64,000 nucleotides of DNA from Ligustrum vulgare (Eukaryota; Streptophyta; Magnoliopsida; Lamiales; Oleaceae), in NCBI GenBank assembly GCA_963555705.1, contig OY743179.1:21956692-22020691 (forward strand), read 5' to 3'. The translations under genes were made by a program, and so were the position numbers. The notes under the pieces were generated by a model. The model ran no database searches. It worked only from the letters and a program-made list of their open reading frames with translations, and was not told the DNA's origin. Shown one piece after another: positions 23,295 to 34,189 of this stretch. The number at the start of each line of letters is the position of its first letter. Positions within the stretch are counted from its first letter, which is position 1.

Positions 23295-23511
23295 GAAATT
23301 GTATAGAATTGGGGCAGGGGCTCTGGAAAAAGGTTAAACAAATAACTACTTAACTTATGCTCTTAGTTCAATCCAATTTGATGGAACTATAGAATTGGTT
23401 GAGAAAGTAAGAGTTGTACAGTTAGACACCCTATCCTTAGTGCAAGATGGATCTACTGATGGGAGCACTAAATCAGAATCAAGTTGTGAAGCTGTTAGAC
23501 TATGCTGCAAT
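23295..23511 (+). pseudogene. Captured aldehyde oxidase exon fragment
   Basis: After a possible splice acceptor (TTCAAATTTAG) the plus strand encodes IELGQGLWKKVKQ, then a stop and frame change near 23345-23355, then YALSSIQFDGT, EKVRVVQLDTLSLVQ and STKSESSCEAVRLCCN. These are landmarks of the molybdenum-cofactor domain of plant aldehyde oxidases and related xanthine dehydrogenases: the GQGLWTK region followed by V-Q-DTLS--QGG and SE-SCEAVRLCC. The homology stops at CCN. The Gly usually following VQ is Asp here. It lies well inside the CACTA ends, so it was most likely copied into the transposon. Identification is by eye; the enzyme's exact class is not determined. Confidence 0.7.
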
Positions 23512-23623
23512 AGGTATTGGTAATGGGATCGACGAAAGAGAGATATGGCATAGACGTGATTGATGTTCGTCATAATGCACCAAAATTGAATAAATTCCTT
23601 ACTCAACAAATATCAGTTTAAAA

Positions 23624-23963
23624 CAGTGTTCTAAAATGCGCCACCTAGGCTTTGTACGTGCCAAAATGCATCGAATAGGTGGTATGTGCGTAAAAAAGCG
23701 GTCAAACTTTTTTGTTGACTGCCTAGGCGTGCCTAATCCTGCCTAGGCGCATTTAATCGGGCCTGCTCCCTTTTTTTTAAAAGGTAAAAAAATCTATTTT
23801 TTTTTATATATAAAACTATATTTAATGTATTAAAATAATTAAAATAATATTAAAAATACGAATAGTATTATGGCGCTTATTCTTCGCATTGACACGCCTA
23901 AACTTTTGATTCTTGATTCTCGACTTCGACGACTCGCAACTCATTACGCCTTTTAGAATATTT
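23624..23963. mobile_element. hAT-type MITE inside the solo LTR
   Basis: 340 bp flanked by perfect 8-bp GTTTAAAA duplications (23616-23623, 23964-23971), the hAT signature length. The left end CAGTGTTCTAAAATGCG pairs with a decayed right end CGCCTTTTAGAATATTT. It has GCCTAGGC motifs inside and no coding. Confidence 0.88.
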
Positions 23964-24215
23964 GTTTAAAATGTAGTAGCGTGAGTAAGAATCGAACCTA
24001 CAAGGAATGGTGAACCTAATTTGTTACCCAATCAATTAGAATAGAATGGAGGGTTTTGTTGTTGAGTTTTGCTTAAATGAAAACTATGCATAAAAATAAT
24101 AAGTAAATATATTTGATGAATGAATACATGAGACAATCTTGTTCTCGGGTTCAGTTGTGCCCTCAATTGTTGTTATACTCTCTCCATGTAACACATTTCT
24201 ATCTCTTATTCAAAT

Positions 24216-24362
24216 TATCAATCACAAATAATCAACAAACTCTGATTATGTCAATTCTTCTCAAATTATTAATCACAAATAATCAACAAACTCTGATTAT
24301 GTCAATTCTTCTCAAATTATTAATCACAAATAATCAACAAACTCTGATTATGTCAATTCTTC
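24216..24362. repeat. 54-bp tandem triplication in the solo LTR
   Basis: Three near-identical copies of a unit containing AATCACAAATAATCAACAAA and CTCTGATTATGTCAATTC. The relative at 11102-12484 has a single copy (11410-11450), so this is a local expansion. Confidence 0.9.
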
Positions 24363-25050
24363 CTTATGTAAATTGTCTTAAAATAGGCTATTTGATTAAA
24401 TTCTAGCCAGTAGATAATCATAAACAAGCTCGTAGGATTTAATACAAGGCAAGTATGAAAAACGAGAAGAATTAGATTGAATTGGATTGTTAATTTCACA
24501 ATCTCACTTTATCCATCTAAGTTGAATTAATACTAAATTTGCACGAGACTTATTTACTACTATGATTCAAGATCTAATGACAATTACGGATCAAAGATCT
24601 GACATAGCATATACATGAATTTAAAGATCAACAATTCAATTGGCCAAATTAAAACTATTAATCAAATAAACTCAATAATCACTCAAAACATAATAATCCA
24701 ACAATTTAAAGAAAGAGAATAGATTCAACGTTACTCATTTGTAAGAAAAGAGAAATAACAATAATAAATCGACACAACTTCTCCCTTGAACAAGACGAGA
24801 GAATTTAGCCCAACATGATCATGGTGAAGTCTTCAAATTGATGCATGATTTCACATTGTTGTTGTTGCTCTTGTGGTTGAAAATATCTCAAGAATGCTCT
24901 CTTCAAAACCCTAATTTTTACCTATATTTCCAACCTCTATTCTGTAGTGAATTCCTCTTATTATACCTCTAAAATCGTGTCCTAGAGAGCCCAAGAAAAT
25001 ATGCCAAAAATAGACTCCTAAACTTGCTAGGAAAGTTTTCTGCGGGAAAG

Positions 25051-25106
25051 TTACGGTCGTAAGTCGTTTGCTGGAATTTTTCAGAATTTGAAGGTTACGA
25101 CCGTAA
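25051..25106. repeat. TTACGGTCGTAA/TTACGACCGTAA palindromes
   Basis: Two units, at 25051-25062 and 25095-25106, about 155-210 bp from the LTR start in element sense. They are equivalent in position to the cluster in its relative at 12126-12293. Confidence 0.75.
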
Positions 25107-25260
25107 CTTAACTCTTTTGTTCTTTTTCCTTTCTTTTCGCTCTTTGAGATCCCACACAACACAATACATAAAAATACATTAAACGATGCTTTAATAGAAT
25201 TAAACCAAGATCAATATACGACAATAGATGAACTAAATAAGTGCTATTAAGCACTTATCA

Positions 25261-25775
25261 GTGATCATGTGCCATTAGCAAGAAAAAATGGAGAAGCCAA
25301 CTATGAGATATGGGTGTGCAGTTCATTCTCGGAAATGGGAGGATTATTTTCCGATGAAGACTCAAACAAAGAGTTCCGGGAAATTCATGAACATCGTTCT
25401 CTGTTTTTGGGGATAATTAATTCTTTACAGGATTTACCATATAGGTTGATTAAAAATTTTAGTTTTACACTTGCTTGTTTTTGCAAACTTCCATTTATAC
25501 TAACAAAAAGAAAAGGAAAAAAAATAGAGGCAACCCACGCTGAATTCTGGAAATTATTTCTCTGTTCATCTATAGTCTTCCTTAATAAAGTTTGCAAGTT
25601 CTTAGAAGTTATTATTAGAATGATAATTGGCATAGTAAGTAACTTAAACCAAAAGCTTTGTCTATTCAACAGATATAGATTATTGTACTCATCCAACTTC
25701 AAAAAGTATTTTATCCAAAGGGTATTAAAAAAATGCAAATTTCTGAAAGTTCTACATTGTACCAGGAATCAATAA
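25261..25775 (+). other. Unknown open segment in CACTA 1
   Basis: An open frame of about 168 codons with no recognised domain. If the solo LTR 23561-25260 and one GTGAT copy are removed, the frame joins without a stop to upstream sequence from an ATG at 23446, which overlaps the aldehyde oxidase fragment in another phase. The first part (to about 25435) has mixed composition with the acidic SDEDSNKEFREIHEH stretch; the rest is AT-rich and less gene-like. It may be a second captured fragment or chance. Confidence 0.3.
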
Positions 25776-26144
25776 CTCACATGCTGCTATTGGAATGGTA
25801 GTTCGTTTGAGGAAAGAATTTTCAGATGTGAAAGGTATTCCTATTCTTATTGCAAAATGGATTTTATCTAATGTGGAATTACATTTTCTCTTATTCTTTT
25901 CGTTAAAGTTAATTACTTAGTCTTGATGATTTCAGCTAAAACAAAGGTTTTAGAGGGAGTTTAAGTTCATATTTTCCAATTCGAGGTGATTATTTTTTAC
26001 GGGTTTTAATTATATAAAATTCTTCTGTTGAATGTTGATTTATTTATAGAACACGTGTTTCATATTTTATATAATACATATATGTTTAAAAAAATTGTTG
26101 ATTATCAATGGAATTATATATATTGATTTGGAAAAAAATGTAAA

Positions 26145-26513
26145 AGATCAACGGCAACGCGCAATGAGTATTGTCAAAAGTATCAACCGCAACGCACAAT
26201 GAGTGTTGCCAAAAGTATCAACCGCAACGCGTAATGAATGTTGCTAAAAGTATCAACCGCAACACGCAAAGAACGTTCCTAAAGGTCTATTGCAACATGC
26301 ATTGAACGTTACCAAAAGTATCAACTAAAATGTGCAATGAACGTTGCCAAATGTCTATCGTAATGCGCAATTCATCTTTTGCAACACGCATTGAACGTTG
26401 CCGTATCCTTTCCCTCTACGGCAAGACTGAGATTTGCAACATGCATATGAACGCTGCAAAAGATCTTTCGCAATAATTTTTGCTCGTTGCAGTATGCTAT
26501 TTTTGTTGTATTG
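26145..26513. repeat. Right subterminal repeats of CACTA 1
   Basis: About ten copies of (TATCAA)CCGCAACGCGCAATGA(A/G)(C/T)GTTGCC, then the decayed right terminus. Confidence 0.8.
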
Positions 26514-26516
26514 TGT

Positions 26517-27892
26517 GCAGGCTATGTGACATTGGCATGTATCGTTCATCCCATCTAATGTAACCTGAATATGTAATATGAATGTAGCGTATGTTGTGTC
26601 AGATAGGCATGTATTGTAACGCCTCTAACAAAAAAGAAAAAGAACAACAACACTATGCTATATCTTTTGGATTTCAGAATGCAATTGGATTGTTAGTTTG
26701 TTTACTATTGATGCATGCTATCTAGATTTTACAAATTTCTGCACTACTGATTTAGATATAATAAATTAATAATACAACTCTTTTATAGTATACATAGTTG
26801 TTTTTCATGAATATCAATCAAATATTTTTCTAGAATATTTATTTGTATAGATGTATACTCTTATTTAGGAAGCAATAACATCATAATATTCTCCAAAACT
26901 TCGAGACGTATAAAGTTTATACTTAGGAATATTAATACAATATTTCTATAGAATATTTTTTAAATAGATCTAGTCATGTCTCATAAGAACATCGACATGA
27001 AATTCGTCTAAAATATGAATGCTCACATATTATTACTTTAAAAAAAAAAAAAAAAGTAATAGTAGTACAATATTATTTTCAAATATTGTTATTTGTGAAT
27101 TTGTGTTTCATGTAGGGTAAGAAAATAATTTAAATGTAATAACACTTACTAAACAATGCTACAATATTCATATGGAATATTAATATATATTATTTCTTTT
27201 TCAACAACTATAATTCAATATTCTTCTGAAGTATTGATTAGATTGTTTCTTTTTCAATATTATAATACAATATTCTTCTAAAATATTGATTTAGATTATT
27301 TCTTTTTCAATTTTATTTTAAAATATTGATTATTATGTTTTGATACTTCAGAAGTAACAACAAATTATTATTTAAAAATATTAACTCTTTAAGAGCATAT
27401 TTTCGAGCAAATTATTAATATTTGTAGAGTTGTGTTCTTTATGAAATACAACTTGATAGATTTTTAATTTAGAATTAATAAAAGAACATCTAAATATATT
27501 TAATAAGTTTAAGGATAAAAAAATATTCAATAATCATCGTAAACGTTTATATTTTGCAAACATAAAAATTAAATAAAAGAATACGTGAATTGGCACGAAT
27601 TCATTGACATGAATTGAATGTAAAAAAAATGGATATATAGATATATTAACATGAAATATTCTTATTCGCATTAGCGTGAATTGAATTGATTTCATATTAA
27701 TTAATGCAAGCGACAGACAAGAATTACTACGGATGAATAATCACTATGCGCATGAATAATTAAGTATACGTCATGGGAATTTATGCAGATGGATAATTCA
27801 TATAGCATACAAAACGATATGAAGAAAAATTACACAAACATGCATGTATTTTGACTGGACCGTGATGATGTCAATTGTCAAATTAAAAAATC
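26517..27892. other. AT-rich intergenic stretch
   Basis: No gene recognised. 27180-27330 holds about three copies of a roughly 60-bp unit containing CAATATTCTTCTAAAATATTGAT, itself a small inverted repeat. A 14-bp A run lies near 27042. Confidence 0.5.
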
Positions 27893-27895
27893 TAA

Positions 27896-28430
27896 GGGTG
27901 TATTTGACTGTCATGGTGAAAAATGGATGGAAAGAAAATATTTTTCAATAAAATGATTTTGTTTAGAAATTATTTTCGTGGATTAATTAAAAGTGTTTGA
28001 TTGATTTTGATTTTCTAAGTGAAAAAAGTTGAAATTTTTTCAAGTTTTGCTATTTGATTTACATTATTTTCAATGACAAATAAAGTAAAATTTAGTTATT
28101 TTAATCATTTTTTTTACTTTTTAATACATTTGTACTTGATGATAATAATGTTATTTTTTGAAAAAAAAAATAAAAAAAAAAGTAATTAACAACAATAAAA
28201 ATTATCAAACGTAAGAAAAATTATTTGCTAGGTACATGGAAAATCAAAAACATGTAAAGCCAAATAAAATGAATTCCTCATTTATCAGGCAAATTCGGCG
28301 CGTGAAAGAGAAGTTAGAAATCATTTTCTTGGCAAAAGAATGGTCATCAAACATGCAAAAGTTGAAAAATTTTGAAAAAAAAAAAAAAAAAACCATCTTT
28401 CCTAGAAAATTTAATATATCAAACAGAGCC
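27896..28430. repeat. Probable Harbinger-type MITE
   Basis: GGGTGTATTTGAC at the left and TATCAAACAGAGCC at the right are imperfect inverse ends with TAA on both sides (27893-27895, 28431-28433). The interior is AT-rich. The open frame 28236-28433 is chance. Confidence 0.45.
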
Positions 28431-28447
28431 TAAACAGTAAACTTCAA

Positions 28448-28667
28448 TGCAAATAATCATGAACTTTCTAGAACAATACTCTGCTTGAATGGACTGGTTT
28501 TCAACACAATAGTTTACCTATCACTTACCTTGGTGTCCCTTTATTCAAACGGCATAAAAAAGTATTTCTTTACGACAACCTGATCAATAAAGTGAAGAAT
28601 ATGCTTAAAGGATGGGAGCATAAATTCCTTTCTACTGGAGGAAAATTTTTCTTAATCAATATAACAG
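28448..28667 (+). pseudogene. LINE reverse transcriptase remnant
   Basis: The plus strand encodes LPITYLGVPLFKRHKK, then LINKVKNMLKGWEHKFLSTGGK. This is the conserved YLG-P and GW----LS-GG-- region behind the RT domain of plant non-LTR retrotransposons. Only this piece is present. The copia gag element at 28673 landed in it; sequence after 33155 no longer shows clear LINE coding. Confidence 0.65.
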
Positions 28668-28672
28668 ATTTG

Positions 28673-29609
28673 TGTTGAGTAATCCAATCTCGCAAGACAC
28701 AAAGTAATCGAGATTAGACAATAATACAGTGGAAGATAATAATATAATTGGCACGTAATTGAATCAATACATAAACAATATAACAAGGCAAGTAAAAAAA
28801 AAAAACTCCCTTTTCATCAACTTAGCCGACTGCAGAGGATGAAAACGAGGGCTCAAAATTCAGCCCAATCCCCACAATGGTAACACCACTACACGGCTAG
28901 AGAACACTCCAAGACAACCCCCAAAACCGGTCAAGACCCACTGCCAAACACACCCCCAACCAAGGAACCAAACAAGGGGCTGCACAAGAGGAACCACAAT
29001 AAGGCTTTGGCAAGGGACTGCACCAAGTAACCACAGCAAGACTCGGCCAAGACAAGGACCGAACACCTCCTCCTACAACAACTACGAACCGGCTGCACAG
29101 AGGAACCACAAAGGAACCGAACAAAGGGACGAACACACAATCTGCCCAAACGAGAAAGCCACGCAGGTTACGATTTTCCACCGCAATGGAGCACGGGCCA
29201 ACAACCACGAAGGAGAGGGCAGCAGTGACACCAAGAAAGTGGAAGAGGATTTCGGGTTCTCACGAAGAGAGAAGAGGCAGCGCAGCTTCCGCTGAGAGAG
29301 AAGAGAGGAATGTCGAGAGAGTGATCTAACTTTGCCAAAAGGGGGGGTGTGGGTAGATATAGGTTTAGGGTTTAATTAGGGAAGCCCTAATTAAATGGGT
29401 CGCCTCCAAAGCCTACCCATCGAGCAACATGGTCGAGACCCAATTAAAACCTCGACGTGGGTAGTAAATCTCTTAATTAGCGCCTGTGATGCTTATTGTG
29501 GAGATTGGGTAATACTTCGATCATGGGCCGAGGGCCTACGAAGCTTAAAATCCGACACTTTTTATTATCATTGCCCCCGAGGTTTGATTGGGACCAAAAA
29601 ACCCCAGCA
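28673..29609 (-). repeat. 3' LTR of the gag-only copia element
   Basis: Starts TGTTGAGTAATCC and ends CCCCAGCA (plus-strand reading). GC-rich open frames here (minus strand, 28860-29208) occur identically in the other LTR and are not genes. Confidence 0.9.
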
Positions 29610-30700
29610 AACCTCCACCTTGGTTCCAATCGAACCTGCAACACCAAAACGCCTAGTTGCACAAAACAGTTCCAAACGAATTAGAACTCAACATACCTTT
29701 TCCAATGTTTCACGTTAGAAACATATCCCATACTTGCTAACAGTACTCACCAAGGGCTAAGGTAAAACCCAAGAATACACTAAATCATAGCGAGCCAAAC
29801 TATGCATTTATATCACATTAGAAAGTAATACAACTTTAGACAAACAACACATGCTTTCTAAAGACAAATGTAAACAAATTACATTTCCACATGAGTCAAT
29901 CAAGAGCATTTAATAACACAAAGTTATAGCTAACTCCACAAATGCGATGAGAGAACATCAAAGGTAAACCACAAATCTTTTCACCAAGTTTACATAAAGA
30001 ACTTAACATTAACACCAAGTTAACCAAACAAGATCAACACAAGTAACGTATGCAAATGTCCCCCAAGAAAAGATATAACCACAATTACCTCATTCCAAAA
30101 CCGATGTAGCTCTCCTCTCACCGCCATCTATGCTCACTAGACTACTCAAAAATCACACTTAACTGGTAAACTACTAAGATCCTAAGACAATGGATGTACC
30201 TCTATCACAACCTCACCACTAGAAGTTAAACCTCGACTCTCCACCTCACCTAGAGATAATAGGAGCGTCCTCCACCTAATCGAGATCCTCACAGATAGAG
30301 TTAAAACAAGACATTTGACAACCTCACCTCGCGTGATCTACATGTCAAAACACACATCCCCTAGTATGTCACCAAATACACTCTTAGGCATCTAGTCCGA
30401 CCTTACCAGCTAACCCTCACTTCTAACATAACTACTGAATACCCATCCCACCAAGGGAACGACATCTAATCTATATTGTGAGAACACACCAAGTGTAAAA
30501 CCTCACACCAAAACCCAACCACCATGCATGTAACCATGTTATACACAAAATAATATATCACACTCAAATTCATGCAAATGTTCAAATCAATACAAATGAA
30601 ATGCAACATAAGAAAAGCAACCGAATCAAGTGACCACACATGCAAAAGGGTAAAACATTCAATTAGTTACAGACAATAATTCAGTAGAAACTGCAAGTGA
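29610..30700 (-). other. Non-coding internal region of the gag-only element
   Basis: About 1.1 kb between gag and the 3' LTR, where protease, integrase and RT would be in a full copia element. No copia motif was found in any frame. It is an AC-rich strand and may be filler unrelated to pol. Confidence 0.6.
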
Positions 30701-30710
30701 GATAAGAGCA

Positions 30711-31544
30711 TCAATAAACTCCACTCGGATCACCTTCCGAGTAAGTAACTATATTGACCACATTTCTATCCCCATCTACTATTTTGTTTTTCTCTCCAGG
30801 GCAGTCTCTCTTATAATGGCCAGACCTACCACAACCATATCACTTTCTTCCCTTCGCCTTACCCTGTGACTTAAAACTACTTCCACCCTTCCATCTATTA
30901 CCCTCATTGTTTGAGTCACCTCTGTTTTTAACATGCCCACCTCGCATCATGTGGATCTCACCACTACTACCCCTCACATCTCTTTCAGCTTTCACCTCTC
31001 TCTGCCTACTTTTCAAGGAATCAATGACAATTTCAGGTGTAAGAATATCCCTCCCATATTTTATAGCATTCTTAACCTCTTTGTAAGTGTCAGGAATAGC
31101 ATTTAACAATATAACAGCTTTATATTCTTCGGGTTCTTTTTCACCACGGTTAGTAATGTCTTGCACAAGTTTATTAAAGACATCCAAGTTGTCATCTAAG
31201 TCCTTAGAGGGATCAATTTTGAAACTGAAAAAACTTTCAAGCAAGTAAAGCTTATTAGGAGTAGACTTTGACACATAAAGTTCTTCCAATTTGTCCCAAA
31301 GTTCTTTAGTGGTATCATGTTTACCCACTTTGCGCAAAACAGAGTCAGATAGATGTAAAATGATAGAAGTATATGCGAGTTCATCAAAATCCTTTTTCTC
31401 ATCAGCAGTCACAGTATTTGGGAAAGAATTGTCAATAGCTTTTGAAATCTTTTGTTGTACCAAAATACCTTTCATTTTCTGTTGCCATATAGAAAAATCA
31501 CCTTTATCATCGAAGATGTTCAATTCAAAACGGTGTGCAGACAT
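30711..31544 (-). pseudogene. Copia gag of the gag-only element, one stop from intact
   Basis: Likely start at 31544 (MSAHRFELNIF); an upstream in-frame ATG at 31586 adds 14 hydrophobic residues and is less likely. It shows WQQKMKGIL, TSIILHLSDSVL, ELW-KLEELY, NKLYLLESFFSFK and AVILLNAIPD, the copia gag pattern, then a basic GR-rich tail to a TGA at 30840. In the same frame the sequence goes on as YGCGRSGHYKRDC, so the TGA replaces the first Cys of the CX2CX4HX4C zinc knuckle, and the frame continues to a stop at 30711. Without readthrough the product is a knuckle-less gag of about 234 residues. Confidence 0.85.
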
Positions 31545-32202
31545 CTTAACAAATAAGAAGCACACAATGCAATATAAGCACCACACGAAAATTCACAAAG
31601 AAGATCCTAAAGGTCGCAATATACGCCGTTCTAAATTCCCAGGATTCTGTGAGACTCAAAGATCTCAGGTCAAGGGAATTTTAGACACGGGAGTCTAGGT
31701 GACAGTTCTAATAATAGTGCAACAAGCAAAATAATCACAAAAGATATCACAAGAAAAACAACTATGAAAAAAACAGGTAAAGTCAAATAATTCCTATAAC
31801 TAGCAACAGGCAACCGCAAGCCTAATGGTCACCCCACACGATGACCTGCTATTACTGGAATTTAAAAGTTTCAGCCAATTTACCAGAGCGGACCTTTTTG
31901 AGTCCGTAATATGGAGAGATGCGAAATTATTTATCGTTTTATGTTTTGCAATTAGTCAATTTTGAAGCGTAAATCAGCACCAAGCTTGAGAACCTCCAAA
32001 ATAGGGCCTAACCAACAAACAACGATAAAACACCAATTAAACGATAATTTTCAATTACAAAGAATTTGAAAATATAATTGGAACTAAATAATTTCGAACG
32101 ACAAAAACAAAACTAATTTTCAGTTAATGAAAATTAAATCAGGGAACTAGAAAACTCAATGAGTTCCAATGTCGATTCAATTCAGCCAATCAAGCCACCA
32201 AG

Positions 32203-32214
32203 GCTCTGATACCA
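32203..32214 (-). promoter_or_regulatory. Primer binding site (initiator Met tRNA)
   Basis: Exact TGGTATCAGAGC on the minus strand, 2 bp after the 5' LTR. Confidence 0.9.
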
Positions 32215-32216
32215 AT

Positions 32217-33154
32217 TGTTGAATAATCCAACCTCGCAAGACACAAAGTAATCGAGATTAGACAATAATACAACGGAAGATAATAATATAATTGGCACGT
32301 AATTGAATTAATACATAAACAATATAACAAGACAAGTAAAAAAAACTCCCTTTTCATCAACTTAGCCGACTACAGAGGATGAAAACGAGGGCTCAAAATT
32401 CAGCCCAATCCCCACAATGGTAACACCACTACACGGCTAGAGAACACTCCAAGACAATCCCCAAAACCGGTCAAGACCCACTGCCAAACACACCCCCAAC
32501 CAAGGAACCAAACAAGGGGCTGCACAAGAGGAACCACAATAAGGCTCTGGCAAGGGACTGCACCAAGTAACCACAGCAAGACTCGGCCAAGACAAGGACC
32601 GAACACCTCCTCCTACAACAACTACGAACCGGCTGCACAGAGGAACCACAAAGGAACCGAACAAAGGGATGAACACACAATCTGCCCAAACGAGAAAGCC
32701 ACGCAGGTTACGATTTTCCACCGCAATGGAGCACGGTCCAACAACCACGAAGGAGAGGGCAGCAGTGACATCAAGAAAGTGGAAGAGGATTTCGAGTTCT
32801 CACGAAGAGAGAAGAGGCAGCGCAGCTTCCGTCGAGAGAGAAGAGAGGAATGTCGAGAGAGTGATCTAACTTTGCCAAAAGTGGGGGGGGGTGTGGGTAG
32901 ATATAGGTTTAGGGTTTAATTAGGGAAGCCCTAATTAAATGGGTCGCCTCCGAAGCCTAACCATCGAGCAACATGGTCGAGACCCAATTAAAACCTCGAT
33001 GTGGGTAGTAAATCTCTTAATTAGCGCGTGGGCTGCCTAATTGTGGAGATTGGGCAATACTTCGATCATGGGCCGAGGGCCTACGAAGCTTAAAATCCGA
33101 CATTATTTATTATCATTGCCCCCGAGGTTTGATTGGGACCAAAAAATCCCAACA
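32217..33154 (-). repeat. 5' LTR of the gag-only copia element
   Basis: Partner of 28673-29609. In element sense it starts TGTTGGGATTTTTTGG and ends GGATTATTCAACA. Confidence 0.9.
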
Positions 33155-33239
33155 ATTTGCATTGAATAATATTGTTTGACAGTTTTCTTAGTTTATCTAT
33201 CCAATTCTGGTTTTTGTTCGAATCATGAGGATCTTTTCT

Positions 33240-33425
33240 TATAAGCCATGTTTGATATAGATTAAAATCAATTTTTTAGTAGATTTTGATAAAAATTGAT
33301 GAGAAATATGGTTGAAAAACTGTGTATTCCATAAATTGTGTAATCAGTTAAAATTAATTATTGATTTTGACTTGAGATTAAAATCAAATTTTAATATATA
33401 TTGAAGTTTTGATTAATGAAGTAAT
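33240..33425. repeat. MITE-like repeat (family also at 55070)
   Basis: GCCATGTTTGATATAGATTAAAATC with TTTAGTAGATTTTGATAAAA follows the same order as 55070-55230. The ends are not clean. Confidence 0.5.
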
Positions 33426-33679
33426 ATTATGCTTTTGATAAAGAGGTGGCAAAATCCATCATGCACAGAACTAATTATAAAGTGCCCTAGCGAGAGTGGC
33501 AGATCCGAACCTTCCTTAACAAAGGGGACCAGAAGGAGGACCAATTACAAAAATCAAAGTAAGTGCGCTCAAACAAAGTTGGACCATTACAAACATAAAC
33601 ACGGAATACTTAGTATTTAATTTGATATGCATATTTTTCATGGTTTTGCATTCTATACTGAAGACAATGTTATAAATAG

Positions 33680-33834
33680 GAAAAGTCAACGTTCATTGAA
33701 GGCCTTCTGCAACGATATATAAACGTAGTTGTGTTCTTCTACTCTACGACAATACCGAACTTTGCAACATATAAGTGAGAGTTGCGAAAGGTCTTTTGCA
33801 ATGTTTTTTACATGTTGTGAAAGACAAGTATTGT
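33680..33834 (+). mobile_element. Right-end fragment of a third CACTA element
   Basis: Subterminal GCAAC/GTTGC motifs like those of CACTA 1 lead to AAGTATTGT at 33834. The terminal TTGTAGTG is at 36463-36470, displaced by the insertion of CACTA 2. No left end was found. Confidence 0.65.
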
Positions 33835-34189
33835 CACTAGTACAAAATTGTCCAAAAAAATGACATTATACACGTCGCTTTTAGGAATAATCGACGCCTA
33901 TAAAAGCGCGGTGACAATTTTGTAAATATGACTCAACTTTATGCGTCGATTTCAAACTGACAACTGACGCGCATAAATAAACATAAGGTAAAGACGTCAG
34001 TTCTAGATAAGAACCGACGTGTATAGTCTGGGAAAAGGCGTCGGTTCTAGCTCGGAACCGACTCCCATTGTTCTGTTATTATTAAAAAATGAAAAAGGCA
34101 AACCTAAAATCCATCTTCCTCATTTTCCCTCTCTCTCTCGTCTCCTCTCCCGACTCCCCAGATACCGCCGGCCTTTCTCCCTTTTTCGA

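Larger units (their letters stand above)
23561..25260 (-). mobile_element. Solo LTR, family C, inside CACTA 1
   Basis: Starts TGATGTTCGTCATAATGCACC and ends GCACTTATCA, between perfect GTGAT duplications (23556-23560, 25261-25265). Without the hAT MITE at 23624-23963 it is about 1.35 kb, close to the 1,383 bp of its relative at 11102-12484. It contains a 54-bp tandem triplication (24216-24362) and two TTACGRCCGTAA-type palindromes (25051-25062, 25095-25106). Confidence 0.9.
22384..26513 (+). mobile_element. CACTA (En/Spm) transposon 1, non-autonomous, with captured gene fragment
   Basis: Left end CACTACAAGAAAAGAGG; right end TATTTTTGTTGTATTG, a mutated inverse (two changes in the terminal CTTGTAGTG). 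The 3-bp duplication TGT lies at 22381-22383 and 26514-26516. Both ends carry subterminal arrays of GCAAC/GTTGC motifs (22400-22760 and 26145-26500). There is no TNPA or TNPD-like transposase, so it is non-autonomous. It contains a GT microsatellite (23121-23160), an aldehyde oxidase fragment (23295-23511), a solo LTR (23561-25260) and an unknown open segment. Without the LTR it is about 2.4 kb. Confidence 0.88.
28673..33154 (-). mobile_element. Copia-derived gag-only LTR element (TR-GAG type)
   Basis: LTRs at 28673-29609 (937 bp) and 32217-33154 (938 bp) with about 30 differences by eye, bordered by perfect ATTTG duplications (28668-28672, 33155-33159). On the minus strand: 5' LTR, an exact primer site TGGTATCAGAGC, gag, about 1.1 kb without recognisable coding, a purine-rich AAGGTGGAGG, 3' LTR. 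Protease, integrase and RT are missing, as in the non-autonomous class known as TR-GAG. It must be moved by a full copia element. The low LTR divergence suggests a relatively recent insertion. Confidence 0.88.

Noticed and set aside
25385..25738. Minus-strand open frame of 117 codons
   Set aside because: Antisense to the plus-strand open segment and AT-rich; no recognisable domain.
28860..29208. GC-rich minus-strand open frames (also at 32400-32748)
   Set aside because: They are identical in both LTRs of the same element and overlap each other in different frames; LTR sequence, not a gene.
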